Shown: piece by piece, positions 8,683-16,655 of the stretch | Layout of the letters: each line of letters opens with the position of its first letter | Numbering within the stretch: the first letter of the stretch is position 1 | Assembly: GCF_003143515.1 (NCBI RefSeq) | Contig: NZ_CP029343.1 | Location: forward strand, 2,480,001-2,544,000 | Reading direction: 5' to 3' | Source of the DNA: Massilia oculi | GTDB taxonomy: Bacteria; Pseudomonadota; Gammaproteobacteria; Burkholderiales; Burkholderiaceae_D | Length of the DNA stretch: 64,000 bases | The notes under the pieces: model-generated | What the model was told of the DNA's origin: nothing | Databases searched by the model: none | The model's input: only the letters and a program-made list of their open reading frames with translations | Position numbers and translations under genes: made by a program

Positions 8683-9753
8683 TCAACGCAGCACCTGCGC
8701 CGTATCCACCAAGCGCACATCGTGCATCTGGTGCAGGTAGGCTTCCAGGTAGCCCTTGTGAGACGCCCCGACGATGACCAGCAGGCGCGTGCCCGGCGTC
8801 ACGCCCACCACGTCGCGGATGTTCGCCGCCATGCGCAGGTTGCGCGTTTCCCAGTAGCCCACGTAGTTGCGGCCGAAGCGCTGCGGCGACGGCTCGTTCA
8901 TGGCGGCGCCGAAATCGATCTCGAAGGTCGCCGCGACATGGGCCGGCGAGTTATAGGCGCGGTACAGCGCCAGCACGCCTTCGGCGCTGCCCAGTTCCTG
9001 CTTCAGGACCTTGTCCTGTTCCTCGCGCTGCTTGTTGGCCGGATTGTCCCAGGCCTTCATGATCGCCTCGCCGGCGGCCTTGCGGTCGGTGTAGGGCCGG
9101 CCCGCCGTCTGGTCGTCCATCGCATGCACGCGGTCATGCCCCAGGCGGGCCGCCAGCTGCGCCGCGATCATCACGCTTTCACCGGGACGGACCTCGAGCC
9201 GGTGCAGCCGGGCGACCAGGACCTCATCCAGGCCATCGCCTGCGTGGCGCTCGGCGGCGGGCAAACGCAGCCACTGGACCATGGCCGAGGTGGATTCGCC
9301 ACCGGCCAGGAATACGGCCGCCAGGCGCCGCCGCTGGGCGCTTGATGGCGCCGCGGGCCAGGCGGCGAGCAGCTTTTCGGCTTCGGCAGTGGCTTGCGGG
9401 ACATCGAGCCCGGTGGCGGCCCTGGCCGGCGCGGTGTCCCAGCAATAGCTGTCGATCGCCTCCCGGTAACGCTCCACGTAGCGGTGCATGAAGTCGCACT
9501 GCGGCCCGGAACGCTCCTCGACCGCGATCGCCTGCGGCTTCCAGCCCGCGAGCCGGTCGTTCAGCAGGGACAGGCTCGATGGCTGGAAGGTCTTGGGCAG
9601 TTGCGACAGGTGGGGCGAACCGAGCACCATGATCTCGCTGGCCGGCCCTGCGGCCGGGCCCTTGAGCCGGCTCGGATCGAAGGCCGGCTGGTAATCTTGC
9701 GCGACGGCGCCGCCGCATAGCGTCATCGAGATCAGCAGGGCACGCAGGCGCAT
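8683..9753 (-). CDS. DUF5694 family secreted protein (TraB/GumN-like)
   Basis: The 356-residue protein has a signal peptide (MRLRALLISMTLCGGAVAQ), so it is probably periplasmic. The mature part has the layout of the DUF5694 family, distantly related to the TraB/GumN/Tiki group: an early VLGSPHLSQ strand near residue 43, an EE pair in AIAVEERSG near 77, and a C-terminal LVIVGASHKGYLEAYL near 330. In Tiki proteins the corresponding GxxH and E motifs bind metal and cleave peptides; a similar chemistry here is inference only. It lies downstream of the enoyl-CoA hydratase-family gene by 84 bases on the same strand, with no clear functional link. Confidence 0.7.
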   Translation of the reverse strand: MRLRALLISMTLCGGAVAQDYQPAFDPSRLKGPAAGPASEIMVLGSPHLSQLPKTFQPSSLSLLNDRLAGWKPQAIAVEERSGPQCDFMHRYVERYREAIDSYCWDTAPARAATGLDVPQATAEAEKLLAAWPAAPSSAQRRRLAAVFLAGGESTSAMVQWLRLPAAERHAGDGLDEVLVARLHRLEVRPGESVMIAAQLAARLGHDRVHAMDDQTAGRPYTDRKAAGEAIMKAWDNPANKQREEQDKVLKQELGSAEGVLALYRAYNSPAHVAATFEIDFGAAMNEPSPQRFGRNYVGYWETRNLRMAANIRDVVGVTPGTRLLVIVGASHKGYLEAYLHQMHDVRLVDTAQVLR

Positions 9754-9837
9754 CGGTCTTCCTTTCGAGTCATGAAGACCCGATGTTCACACCTCGTCGA
9801 TGCGCTGTCACGCAAAAATCGATATGCATGCTCCCGC

Positions 9838-10938
9838 TTATGCGAGATGCCTGAGCGGATGCGCGTGACCAGGCCACACCGGTTCGAAGAAGCGCGCCAC
9901 CATGTCGGGCGTGACCTGTTCGAGCGCCGGCGGATTCCATTGCGGCGCATTGTCCTTGTCGATAACGAGCGCGCGTATGCCTTCGAGCACTTCGCCATGC
10001 TCGAAATTGCGGCGCACCAGCGAGCGCTCCATGCGCAGGCAATCGGCCACGGACAGCGCAGCGCCGCGCGCCAGCAGCTCGTGGGTCACGCACATCAACA
10101 GCGGCGAGCGCTGGCGCATCGCCTTCAGGGCTTGCTGCGCAAACGGCGTCTCGTCGCGTTCGAGCGAGGCCATGATGGCGGCGACCGAGCCGGCGCCGAA
10201 GTGGGTATCGACCAGCGTGCGCCGGGCCTGCAGCTCGCTCTCGCCTGCCGCTTGCGCGAACGGCGCGGCGAAGGCGCGGATGGCGGCGGGAAGTGCGGCG
10301 CCGCCGGTCGTCTCGATCAACGCGTTCAGGGCCGGCAGCTCGGCGCTGGGCACGAACACGTCGGCCAGGCCCACGTAGAGCGCGTCGGCGGCCTTGATCG
10401 TCAGGCCGGTCAGGCCCAGGTAGTTGCCGAGCCGGCCCGGCGCATGCGACAGGAAGTGGCTGCCGCCGACGTCCGGGAACAGGCCGATGTTCACTTCGGG
10501 CATGGCCATCTTCGTTCGTTCGGTCACGATGCGCAGGCCGCAATCCGGCCCGCCCTGGGCGATGCCCATGCCGCCGCCCATCACGACGCCGTCCATGATG
10601 GCGATATAGGGCTTGGGATAGAAGTGGATCAGGTGGTTCAGCGCGTATTCTTCGGTAAAGAAATCCTCGAGCAGCGCGCTGCCGCCGGTCGGCCCCTTCT
10701 GTCCGACTTCATGGAAGAAGCGAATGTCGCCGCCCGCGCACAAGGCCTTCTCGCTGCTGCTGGTGAGCACGACTGCATCGACCCGCCCATTGTCGCGCCA
10801 GCCAAGGAGGATGTCGGTCAATGCGCGCACCATCTCGAGCGACAGCGAATTGAGCGCCTTCGGGCGGTCCAGTGTGATGATGCCGGTGCGGTTGGCGATG
10901 CGGGTCAGGACGTGGTCGGTCATGGGTTGATCCATCAT
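9838..10938 (-). CDS. 3-hydroxyisobutyryl-CoA hydrolase-like, enoyl-CoA hydratase/isomerase family
   Basis: This 366-residue crotonase-fold protein has the length and motifs of the ECH_2/HIBCH group: KALNSLSLEMV near residue 28, ALCAGGDIRFFHE near 66-78 and GVVMGGGMGIAQG near 116-128 (oxyanion-hole glycines). The acidic residues in MPEVNIGLFPDVGGSHFLS near 145-163 are those used by 3-hydroxyisobutyryl-CoA hydrolases of valine catabolism. A generic enoyl-CoA hydratase is usually about 260 residues, so the length favours HIBCH. No other valine-degradation gene is nearby. ATG 10923 (MTDHVL) is an alternative start. Confidence 0.8.
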   Translation of the reverse strand: MMDQPMTDHVLTRIANRTGIITLDRPKALNSLSLEMVRALTDILLGWRDNGRVDAVVLTSSSEKALCAGGDIRFFHEVGQKGPTGGSALLEDFFTEEYALNHLIHFYPKPYIAIMDGVVMGGGMGIAQGGPDCGLRIVTERTKMAMPEVNIGLFPDVGGSHFLSHAPGRLGNYLGLTGLTIKAADALYVGLADVFVPSAELPALNALIETTGGAALPAAIRAFAAPFAQAAGESELQARRTLVDTHFGAGSVAAIMASLERDETPFAQQALKAMRQRSPLLMCVTHELLARGAALSVADCLRMERSLVRRNFEHGEVLEGIRALVIDKDNAPQWNPPALEQVTPDMVARFFEPVWPGHAHPLRHLA

Positions 10939-10998
10939 GAAGAGACCTGCATTTTACCGAACACGCGCCTCGGGTAGAACTGAAACGCTGGATGCAAA

Positions 10999-11022
10999 AA
11001 GGGCGTCCCCTCAGACGCCCTT
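10999..11022 (-). terminator. Terminator of the kdsD-hpf operon
   Basis: On the minus strand AAGGGCGTC and GACGCCCTT form a 9-bp stem with a 7-base loop, followed by TTTTTGC. It lies 25 bases after the hpf stop codon and would end the long LPS/sigma-54 transcript. Confidence 0.8.
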
Positions 11023-11046
11023 AGCTAGTGTGAGCCCTGCGCCTGA

Positions 11047-11406
11047 TCAGGCGACAGCAGCGTCTTCGCCGCCGATTTCCGGCATGCGTTTGATCGAGGT
11101 ACGGCTATGGTCTTTCAATTGCTGCTTGTGTTTGAGGATCTGTCGGTCCAGTTTATCCATCAGCGTGTCGATCGCGGCGTACAGGTCTTGCGCGACGCTT
11201 GCCACGTGCAGGGTCTTGCCCGACACCTGGACGTTGATCTCTGCTTTCTGCCTTTTTTCTTTTTCAGTGAGGTTGTCGACGGCCAGGAAGACGTGGGTGT
11301 CGATCACCTGGTCGAAATGGCGAATGATGCGCTCGAGCTTATTCTGAACGTATTCACGGATGGCGGGGGTTACTTCGAGATGATGGCCACTGATTGTGAG
11401 GTTCAT
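11047..11406 (-). CDS. hpf: Ribosome hibernation promoting factor
   Basis: HPF binds the 30S decoding region and drives 70S dimerisation or inactivation in stationary phase. The 119-residue protein starts MNLTISGHHLEVTPAI, the usual N-terminus of the sigma-54 modulation/S30EA family, and keeps EVNVQVSGKTLH-like beta strands (here KAEINVQVSGKTLH) and the DLYAAIDTLMDKLDRQI helix. It is longer than E. coli HPF (95) but lacks the C-terminal dimerisation domain of long HPF. The open frame extends 14 codons upstream, yet ATG 11406 has AAGGAGTG before it. It follows rpoN by 75 bases, the conserved linkage. Confidence 0.93.
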   Translation of the reverse strand: MNLTISGHHLEVTPAIREYVQNKLERIIRHFDQVIDTHVFLAVDNLTEKEKRQKAEINVQVSGKTLHVASVAQDLYAAIDTLMDKLDRQILKHKQQLKDHSRTSIKRMPEIGGEDAAVA

Positions 11407-11481
11407 ACACACTCCTTTGAAAAGGTTGCACCGTGTGGACCACACCAACGCGACAAGGCACGACGGGTGTGGACGGCGCAG

Positions 11482-12957
11482 TTACAAGGACTTGCGGAGG
11501 CTTACAGGGGGTATCTTGAGGGCTTCACGGTATTTTGCAACCGTCCGGCGCGCGATGACCATGCCTTGTTCCCCGAGCATCTCCGCGATCTTGCTGTCGG
11601 ACAATGGGTTCCTAGGGTCTTCTGCTCCTGTCAATTGTGCGATGAGCGCACGGATTGCCGTCGAGGATGCTTCGCCTCCCGCCTCGGTGGCAACGTGGCT
11701 GCCGAAGAAATACTTCAACTCAAACATGCCGTGCGGGGTCAGCATGTATTTCTGCGTTGTGACACGAGAAATTGTGCTCTCGTGTAGGCCTAGTGTATCA
11801 GCTATCTCACGTAAAACAAGGGGCCGCATGGCAACCGCGCCATGCGAGAAAAAATTGCGCTGGCGCTCGACGATCGCCTCCGCCACACGCAGGATGGTGT
11901 CGAATCGCTGGCGCATATTCTTGATGAGCCACTTCGCTTCCTGCATCTGCGCGCCCATCTGCGCCTCGCTCTTGCCCTGCTTGAGCAGGCTGGCGTACAG
12001 GCTGTTCACGCGCAGGCGCGGCATCACGTCCGGGTTCAGGGTGACCGCCCAGCCGCTCTTGGAACGGCGCACGATCACGTCCGGCACCACGTAGTCCGAC
12101 ACGTTCGAGGCAAACGCCGCGCCCGGGTGCGGATTGCATTGGCGCACCACGGCCTGCACCTCGCGCAAGTCTTCGTCGTCGCAGTCGAGCGCCTTCTTCA
12201 GCTTGCTGTATTCGCGCTGGGCGAACCAGCTCAGGTAACCCTCGACGATGGTCAGCGCCATGCGCCGCGTCACCAGCGGCACACCGGGCATGCGCCGGAT
12301 CTGCAGCGCCAGGCACTCGGCCGCGCTGCGCGCGCCGACGCCCACCGGGTCCATGCTCTGCACCAGCGCCAGCGCGCAGCGCAATTCGTCGATCTCGATC
12401 CCGAGCTCTTCGGGCAGCCTGGCGTGGATCTCGTCGAGCGGCTCCTCGAGGTAGCCGTTGTCGTCCAGCGCATCGATCACCAGCTCGGCCAGCGCACGGT
12501 CGCGCGCCGACAAGGTGGCTTCGCGCACCTGCTCCATCAGATGTTCGCGCAGGGTTATAGCGCAGGCTTCCAGTTGCGGGCGGCCGTCCTCGTCCTCGCC
12601 GCCGCCCGACGATGGCGCGCCGCCTTCGCTCCAGTCGGCATCAAAGCGATCGTGGTCCGCGCCGTTCTCGAAACCCTCGCCCTCCTGCGCCGGCGCGTCC
12701 TGGCCTTCGGCCTGCTGGCCGGGGGCCGGTGGCGCCTCGCCGTTGGCGGGCGCATTGTTGATCGCGCCATCGGCCAGCAAGCGTACCGAACGGTCGAGCG
12801 GATCGTCGAGCCGCTCGAGCAAGGGGTTATCGCCCAGTATCTGCTCGATCTCCTGGTGCAGCTCGAGCGTCGACAGTTGCAGCAACCGGATCGACTGCTG
12901 CAGTTGCGGCGTAAGCGCGAGGTGCTGCGAAGTGCGAAGTTGCAGGGACTGTTTCAT
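11482..12957 (-). CDS. rpoN: RNA polymerase sigma-54 factor
   Basis: RpoN directs RNA polymerase to -24/-12 promoters that need enhancer-binding ATPases. The 491-residue protein shows the glutamine-rich region I ([21 protein letters not shown]), an acidic, low-complexity region II from about residue 60 to 125, the core-binding and HTH regions, and the RpoN box [10 protein letters not shown] at 469-478. It begins 11 bases after lptB, so it is translated from the same message as the LPS transport genes, as is common in proteobacteria. Sigma-54 targets in this organism could include pilus genes, but no clear -24/-12 site was found in the window. Confidence 0.96.
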   Translation of the reverse strand: MKQSLQLRTSQHLALTPQLQQSIRLLQLSTLELHQEIEQILGDNPLLERLDDPLDRSVRLLADGAINNAPANGEAPPAPGQQAEGQDAPAQEGEGFENGADHDRFDADWSEGGAPSSGGGEDEDGRPQLEACAITLREHLMEQVREATLSARDRALAELVIDALDDNGYLEEPLDEIHARLPEELGIEIDELRCALALVQSMDPVGVGARSAAECLALQIRRMPGVPLVTRRMALTIVEGYLSWFAQREYSKLKKALDCDDEDLREVQAVVRQCNPHPGAAFASNVSDYVVPDVIVRRSKSGWAVTLNPDVMPRLRVNSLYASLLKQGKSEAQMGAQMQEAKWLIKNMRQRFDTILRVAEAIVERQRNFFSHGAVAMRPLVLREIADTLGLHESTISRVTTQKYMLTPHGMFELKYFFGSHVATEAGGEASSTAIRALIAQLTGAEDPRNPLSDSKIAEMLGEQGMVIARRTVAKYREALKIPPVSLRKSL

Positions 12958-12968
12958 CTAGGCGTCGC

Positions 12969-13736
12969 TCACATGCGGAAGTGTTCACCCAGGTACACGC
13001 GGCGGACCGACTCGTCCGCGATGATGTCGTCAGGGCGGCCGGAGGCAAGCACCGCGCCCTGGTTGATGATGTAGGCGCGGTCGCAGATGCCGAGCGTCTC
13101 GCGCACGTTGTGGTCGGTGATCAAAACGCCGATCCGGCGCTCCTTCAGGAAGCGCACGATGCGCTGGATCTCGATCACGGCGATCGGGTCGACGCCGGCG
13201 AACGGTTCGTCGAGCAGCACGAAGCGCGGATTGGTCGCCAGCGCGCGCGCGATTTCCACGCGGCGGCGCTCGCCGCCCGACAGCGACAGCGCCGGATTCT
13301 CGCGCAGCTTCTCGATCTGCAGGTCGGCCAGCAGGGTGTCGAGGCGCTCGTTGATCTGGTCTTTCGACAGCGGCTTGCCGTTGTCCTTCTGCAGCTCGAG
13401 CACGGCGCGGATGTTCTCTTCCACCGTCAGCTTGCGGAACACCGACGCCTCCTGCGGCAGGTAGGACAGGCCCAATACCGCGCGGCGGTGGATCGGCAGG
13501 CTGGTGATGTCGGTGCCGTTGATGTCGATCGAGCCGGCATCCGACGGCACCAGGCCGACGATCATGTAGAACGACGTGGTCTTGCCGGCGCCGTTCGGAC
13601 CCAGCAAGCCGACCACTTCACCGCATTCGACCTGCAGCGACACATCGCGCACCACCAGGCGCTTGCCATAGCTTTTCTGCAGGCCCTTGACGACCAGGGT
13701 GCTGCAATCGCCCAGCTCCATCGGGATCGCCGTCAT
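12969..13736 (-). CDS. lptB: LPS export ABC transporter ATP-binding protein
   Basis: LptB is the ATPase of the LptB2FGC complex that extracts LPS from the inner membrane. The 255-residue protein has Walker A GPNGAGKTT, the signature LSGGERRRVEIARAL, Walker B RFVLLDEPFAGVDP and the switch histidine in LITDHNVRET. The frame is open for 84 more codons upstream, but those overlap lptA; ATG 13736 overlaps the lptA stop by four bases (ATGA), which fixes the start. lptF and lptG are not in the window. Confidence 0.96.
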   Translation of the reverse strand: MTAIPMELGDCSTLVVKGLQKSYGKRLVVRDVSLQVECGEVVGLLGPNGAGKTTSFYMIVGLVPSDAGSIDINGTDITSLPIHRRAVLGLSYLPQEASVFRKLTVEENIRAVLELQKDNGKPLSKDQINERLDTLLADLQIEKLRENPALSLSGGERRRVEIARALATNPRFVLLDEPFAGVDPIAVIEIQRIVRFLKERRIGVLITDHNVRETLGICDRAYIINQGAVLASGRPDDIIADESVRRVYLGEHFRM

Positions 13737-14281
13737 TGCGCGCCTCCGGCCGGGGCGCGCTTGGGCGACAGGATCAGGGTGCCGCGTCCGCCGCCGGCCT
13801 TGGTCTGGCCGCTGACGTCGTTGCGCACGGTGGCCACTTCCTTGCGGTTGTCGTAGGAGATGAAAGGTCCGGTGATCTGGTTGGTCATGCGCGAATTCTC
13901 GAGCTCCTTGATCAGGGCGTTCGAGTACAGGCGCACCAGCTCGGAACGCTCGTCGTACTCGATGCGCTCGGCCTGGCCTTCGACCCACAGGTCGGGGCCG
14001 CCGTCACGCTTCTGGCGGAAGGTGGTCAGCTTGCCGTTGGACGCGGTGAGCGTCACGCTCATATACCCTTCCGGCGACTCGTTGACCACGGCGCGGTCGG
14101 CCTTGAGCAGCAGCGTGCCGCGGGTCAGGACCACGTTGCCGGTGAAGACGCGGGTGCCCGTGATGCCGTCGACGTCGGCGGAGTCGTATTCGATGGTGGC
14201 CGGCTTGAGCGAGTCGGCGCGCTCGGCGGCCGCGGTCAGCGACAGCAGGGAAAGGAAAGCGGCAGCAAGGAGTTTTTTCAT
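13733..14281 (-). CDS. lptA: LPS transport periplasmic protein LptA
   Basis: LptA forms the periplasmic bridge that carries LPS between LptC and LptD. The 182-residue precursor has a cleavable signal peptide (MKKLLAAAFLSLLSLTAAA) and an OstA-like beta-jellyroll with GNVVLTRGTLLLKADRAVV near residues 48-66. The C-terminal end is proline/glycine-rich (SPKRAPAGGAQ). ATG 14281 is preferred to a codon 15 further up because it gives a proper signal peptide. It overlaps lptB by four bases. Confidence 0.93.
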   Translation of the reverse strand: MKKLLAAAFLSLLSLTAAAERADSLKPATIEYDSADVDGITGTRVFTGNVVLTRGTLLLKADRAVVNESPEGYMSVTLTASNGKLTTFRQKRDGGPDLWVEGQAERIEYDERSELVRLYSNALIKELENSRMTNQITGPFISYDNRKEVATVRNDVSGQTKAGGGRGTLILSPKRAPAGGAQ

Positions 14282-14329
14282 GGTTGGAAACGGGTCTCGG
14301 GTTGGCACGCGGCGCACGTCGTTCAAGGA

Positions 14330-14935
14330 TCAGCGCTGGCGTGGCGGATAGACGATCTGGCCGCGGCTGGACAGGTGCATCTGCTGGGTCGCATTGTTGG
14401 CGACCATGCCGGTGCCCTTGAGCGTGGACGCGCCAAGTTGCATGTCGATCGGCAGATCGGTCTTCACGATTTCTTCATCGGGCAGCACGGTGAGCGCCTG
14501 GCTGCGCACGCGCAGCGCCTCGCTCTGCGCGGTCTTGGGACGCTGCAGGTCGACGTCGCCCATCAGTTCGACCCGGTGCTCCTGGTGATGAATCTGCGCG
14601 TTCTTCGCGACCACCGTCATCGGCGGGCGGCCCGGCTCGACGCCGCGCAGCACCGGCTCGTCGACGTGCGACACGTCGCCATTCGGAATGTGCGCAAGGC
14701 GCTTGCCCGACACCAGATAGCTCGGCTGGCCATTCTCGGTCATGCGCACGAACGAAAAATTCTCGACGATGTAGTCAGGTTCGTCCGGCGGCCCGCCGAG
14801 CTGGGCGTCGATGTCGGACGCCTGCATCAGCTGCAGCAGCCAGAAGCTGCCGAAGGCGAAGAAGGTGCCGATCACGATCATCGCCAGGAGATTCCAGCGG
14901 TGCGCGGTGCGCTTGTTGACGACGACGGTAGCCAT
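14330..14935 (-). CDS. lptC: LPS export system protein LptC
   Basis: LptC is the bitopic inner-membrane protein that receives LPS from LptB2FG and passes it to LptA. The 201-residue protein has one N-terminal membrane segment (LLAMIVIGTFFAFGSFWLL, about 16-34) and a periplasmic OstA-like domain with FSFVRMTENGQPSYLVSGK and a GDVDLQR segment. It lies between kdsC (11 bases upstream) and lptA (48 bases downstream), which agrees with the function. Confidence 0.92.
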   Translation of the reverse strand: MATVVVNKRTAHRWNLLAMIVIGTFFAFGSFWLLQLMQASDIDAQLGGPPDEPDYIVENFSFVRMTENGQPSYLVSGKRLAHIPNGDVSHVDEPVLRGVEPGRPPMTVVAKNAQIHHQEHRVELMGDVDLQRPKTAQSEALRVRSQALTVLPDEEIVKTDLPIDMQLGASTLKGTGMVANNATQQMHLSSRGQIVYPPRQR

Positions 14936-14946
14936 TTTTTATAACC

Positions 14947-15501
14947 TCAGGCGAAGTACGGCGCGAGCGCCTGGTCGTAGGTGCCTTGGGCGCGCATCAC
15001 GAGGTCGCACACCTCGCGCACCGCGCCGCGGCCGCCGCCATTCCTGGTGACGTAGTGCGCGCGATGCTGCACCTCGGGGTGGCCGGTCGGCACCGCGACG
15101 GCGAAGCCGACGCGCGCGAACAGCGGCAGGTCGATCACGTCGTCGCCGATGTAGCCGCACTGCTCGGCCGTGAAGCCGGTCGCTTCCAGCAGCCTGGCGA
15201 AGCCGATGCGCTTGTCGTGGATGCCCTGGTGGACGTGCGAGATGCCGAGATCGGCCGCGCGCTTGACGACGATCGGCGACAGGCGCGCGCTGATGATCGC
15301 GGTCTGCACGCCGGTTTTATTCAATAACTGGATCCCCAGGCCGTCGAGGACGTTGAAGGTCTTGGTGACTTCGCCTTCCGGACCATAGGTCAGACTGCCG
15401 TCGGTCAGCACGCCGTCGACGTCGAAGATCATGACCTTGATGCGCGCCGCGCGTTCCATGTGGGCCAATGGGGTAATGGCTGGGATAAACGTGTCGCTCA
15501 T
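14947..15501 (-). CDS. kdsC: 3-deoxy-D-manno-octulosonate 8-phosphate phosphatase
   Basis: KdsC releases phosphate from KDO-8-phosphate, giving KDO for the LPS inner core. The 184-residue protein is a HAD-family C0-type phosphatase with the nucleophile motif FDVDGVLTDG near residue 25-34, the second motif IISARLS near 69-75, and GYIGDDVIDLPL near 116-127 carrying the metal-binding aspartates. Its start overlaps the kdsD stop by one base (TGATG), implying translational coupling. Confidence 0.95.
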   Translation of the reverse strand: MSDTFIPAITPLAHMERAARIKVMIFDVDGVLTDGSLTYGPEGEVTKTFNVLDGLGIQLLNKTGVQTAIISARLSPIVVKRAADLGISHVHQGIHDKRIGFARLLEATGFTAEQCGYIGDDVIDLPLFARVGFAVAVPTGHPEVQHRAHYVTRNGGGRGAVREVCDLVMRAQGTYDQALAPYFA

Positions 15502-16523
15502 CAGATCACCTTGGCGCGGGTCAGGTCGTGGATGTGCAGCGCGCCGACCAGGCGGTCGTCCTGGTCGACCACCAGCATCTGGTTGATGCGGAATTCTTCC
15601 ATCACGGCGACGGCGTCGACCGCCAGCTGCTCGGGGCGCACGCGGCGCGGGTTGACATGCATCACGTCGCGGATCTGGATGTCCGAGAAGTCGTGCATGC
15701 GCTCGATCACGCGGCGCAAGTCGCCGTCGGTGAACACGCCCACCGGACGGCCTTCGGCGTCGACGATGGCGGTCATGCCGAGGCCCTTGCGGGTGACCTC
15801 GAGCAGCGCCTCGACCAGCGAGGTTTCGGGGCCGACGCTCGGCACCGCGTCGCCGCTGCGCATCACGTCGCGCACATGGGTCAGCAGGCGCCGGCCCAGT
15901 GCGCCACCCGGATGCGAGAGCGCGAAGTCCTGCTCCCGGAAGCCGCGCGCATCGAGCAGCGCCACGGCCAGCGCATCACCCATCGCAAGGGTGACGGTGG
16001 TGCTGGTGGTCGGCGCCAGGTTGAGCGGACAGGCTTCCTTGTCCACCGCGATGTTCAGGTGCACGTCGGCCAGCATGGCCAGGCGCGAGGATGGTTTACC
16101 GGTCATGGCGATCACGCGTGCGCCCAGGCGCTTCACGGCCGGCAGGATGTCGAGGATCTCGGACGATTCGCCCGAATTGGAAATCGCGATCACGACATCG
16201 TTTTTGGTGACCATGCCCAGGTCGCCGTGCGCGGCTTCGCCCGGGTGCATGAAGAAGGCCGGAGTGCCGGTGGACGCCAGGGTGGCGGCGATCTTGCGGC
16301 CGATGTGGCCCGACTTGCCCATCCCGGACACGACCACGCGGCCGTCGCAGGCCATGATCAGCCGCGCGGCGTTCACGAAACTGTCGTCGTCGCCCAGGCG
16401 CGCCTGCAGCGCGCGGATGGCGTCGGCTTCGATCGACAGCGTTTCGCGACCCAATTCCAGCACGCGCCGGGCGAGGGTCTCGTCAAAACTTTTCGGCATT
16501 ATTTTTTCATCGGTTACACTCAT
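15501..16523 (-). CDS. kdsD: Arabinose-5-phosphate isomerase
   Basis: KdsD interconverts ribulose-5-phosphate and arabinose-5-phosphate, the first step towards KDO. The 340-residue protein has a SIS sugar-isomerase domain with VVVSGMGKSGHIGRK, HPGEAAHGDLGM and ISNSGESSE in the N-terminal half, and a CBS pair in the C-terminal half (DVMRSGDAVPSV and DVMHVNPRRVRP). ATG 16523 (MSVTDEKIMPKS) is chosen; ATG 16499 (MPKSFDE) is possible. It is the first gene of the kdsD-kdsC-lptCAB-rpoN-hpf operon and is divergent from the Kef antiporter. Confidence 0.93.
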   Translation of the reverse strand: MSVTDEKIMPKSFDETLARRVLELGRETLSIEADAIRALQARLGDDDSFVNAARLIMACDGRVVVSGMGKSGHIGRKIAATLASTGTPAFFMHPGEAAHGDLGMVTKNDVVIAISNSGESSEILDILPAVKRLGARVIAMTGKPSSRLAMLADVHLNIAVDKEACPLNLAPTTSTTVTLAMGDALAVALLDARGFREQDFALSHPGGALGRRLLTHVRDVMRSGDAVPSVGPETSLVEALLEVTRKGLGMTAIVDAEGRPVGVFTDGDLRRVIERMHDFSDIQIRDVMHVNPRRVRPEQLAVDAVAVMEEFRINQMLVVDQDDRLVGALHIHDLTRAKVI

Positions 16524-16655
16524 TTTGGAAGTATAAACGAATTGGGAAAGCAAAAAACTTGCCAGTCGTAACAAACGATAACAAGCGCATGCCGCACCAC
16601 ACCTGGCTAGTGCCATAAGATCAACATTTTTGCCATTTATCCCAGCATCGCATCA

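Noticed and set aside
11842..13074. 410-codon + strand ORF opposite rpoN
   Set aside because: rpoN is complete, with its N-terminal glutamine-rich region and RpoN box. The antisense product is compositionally biased.
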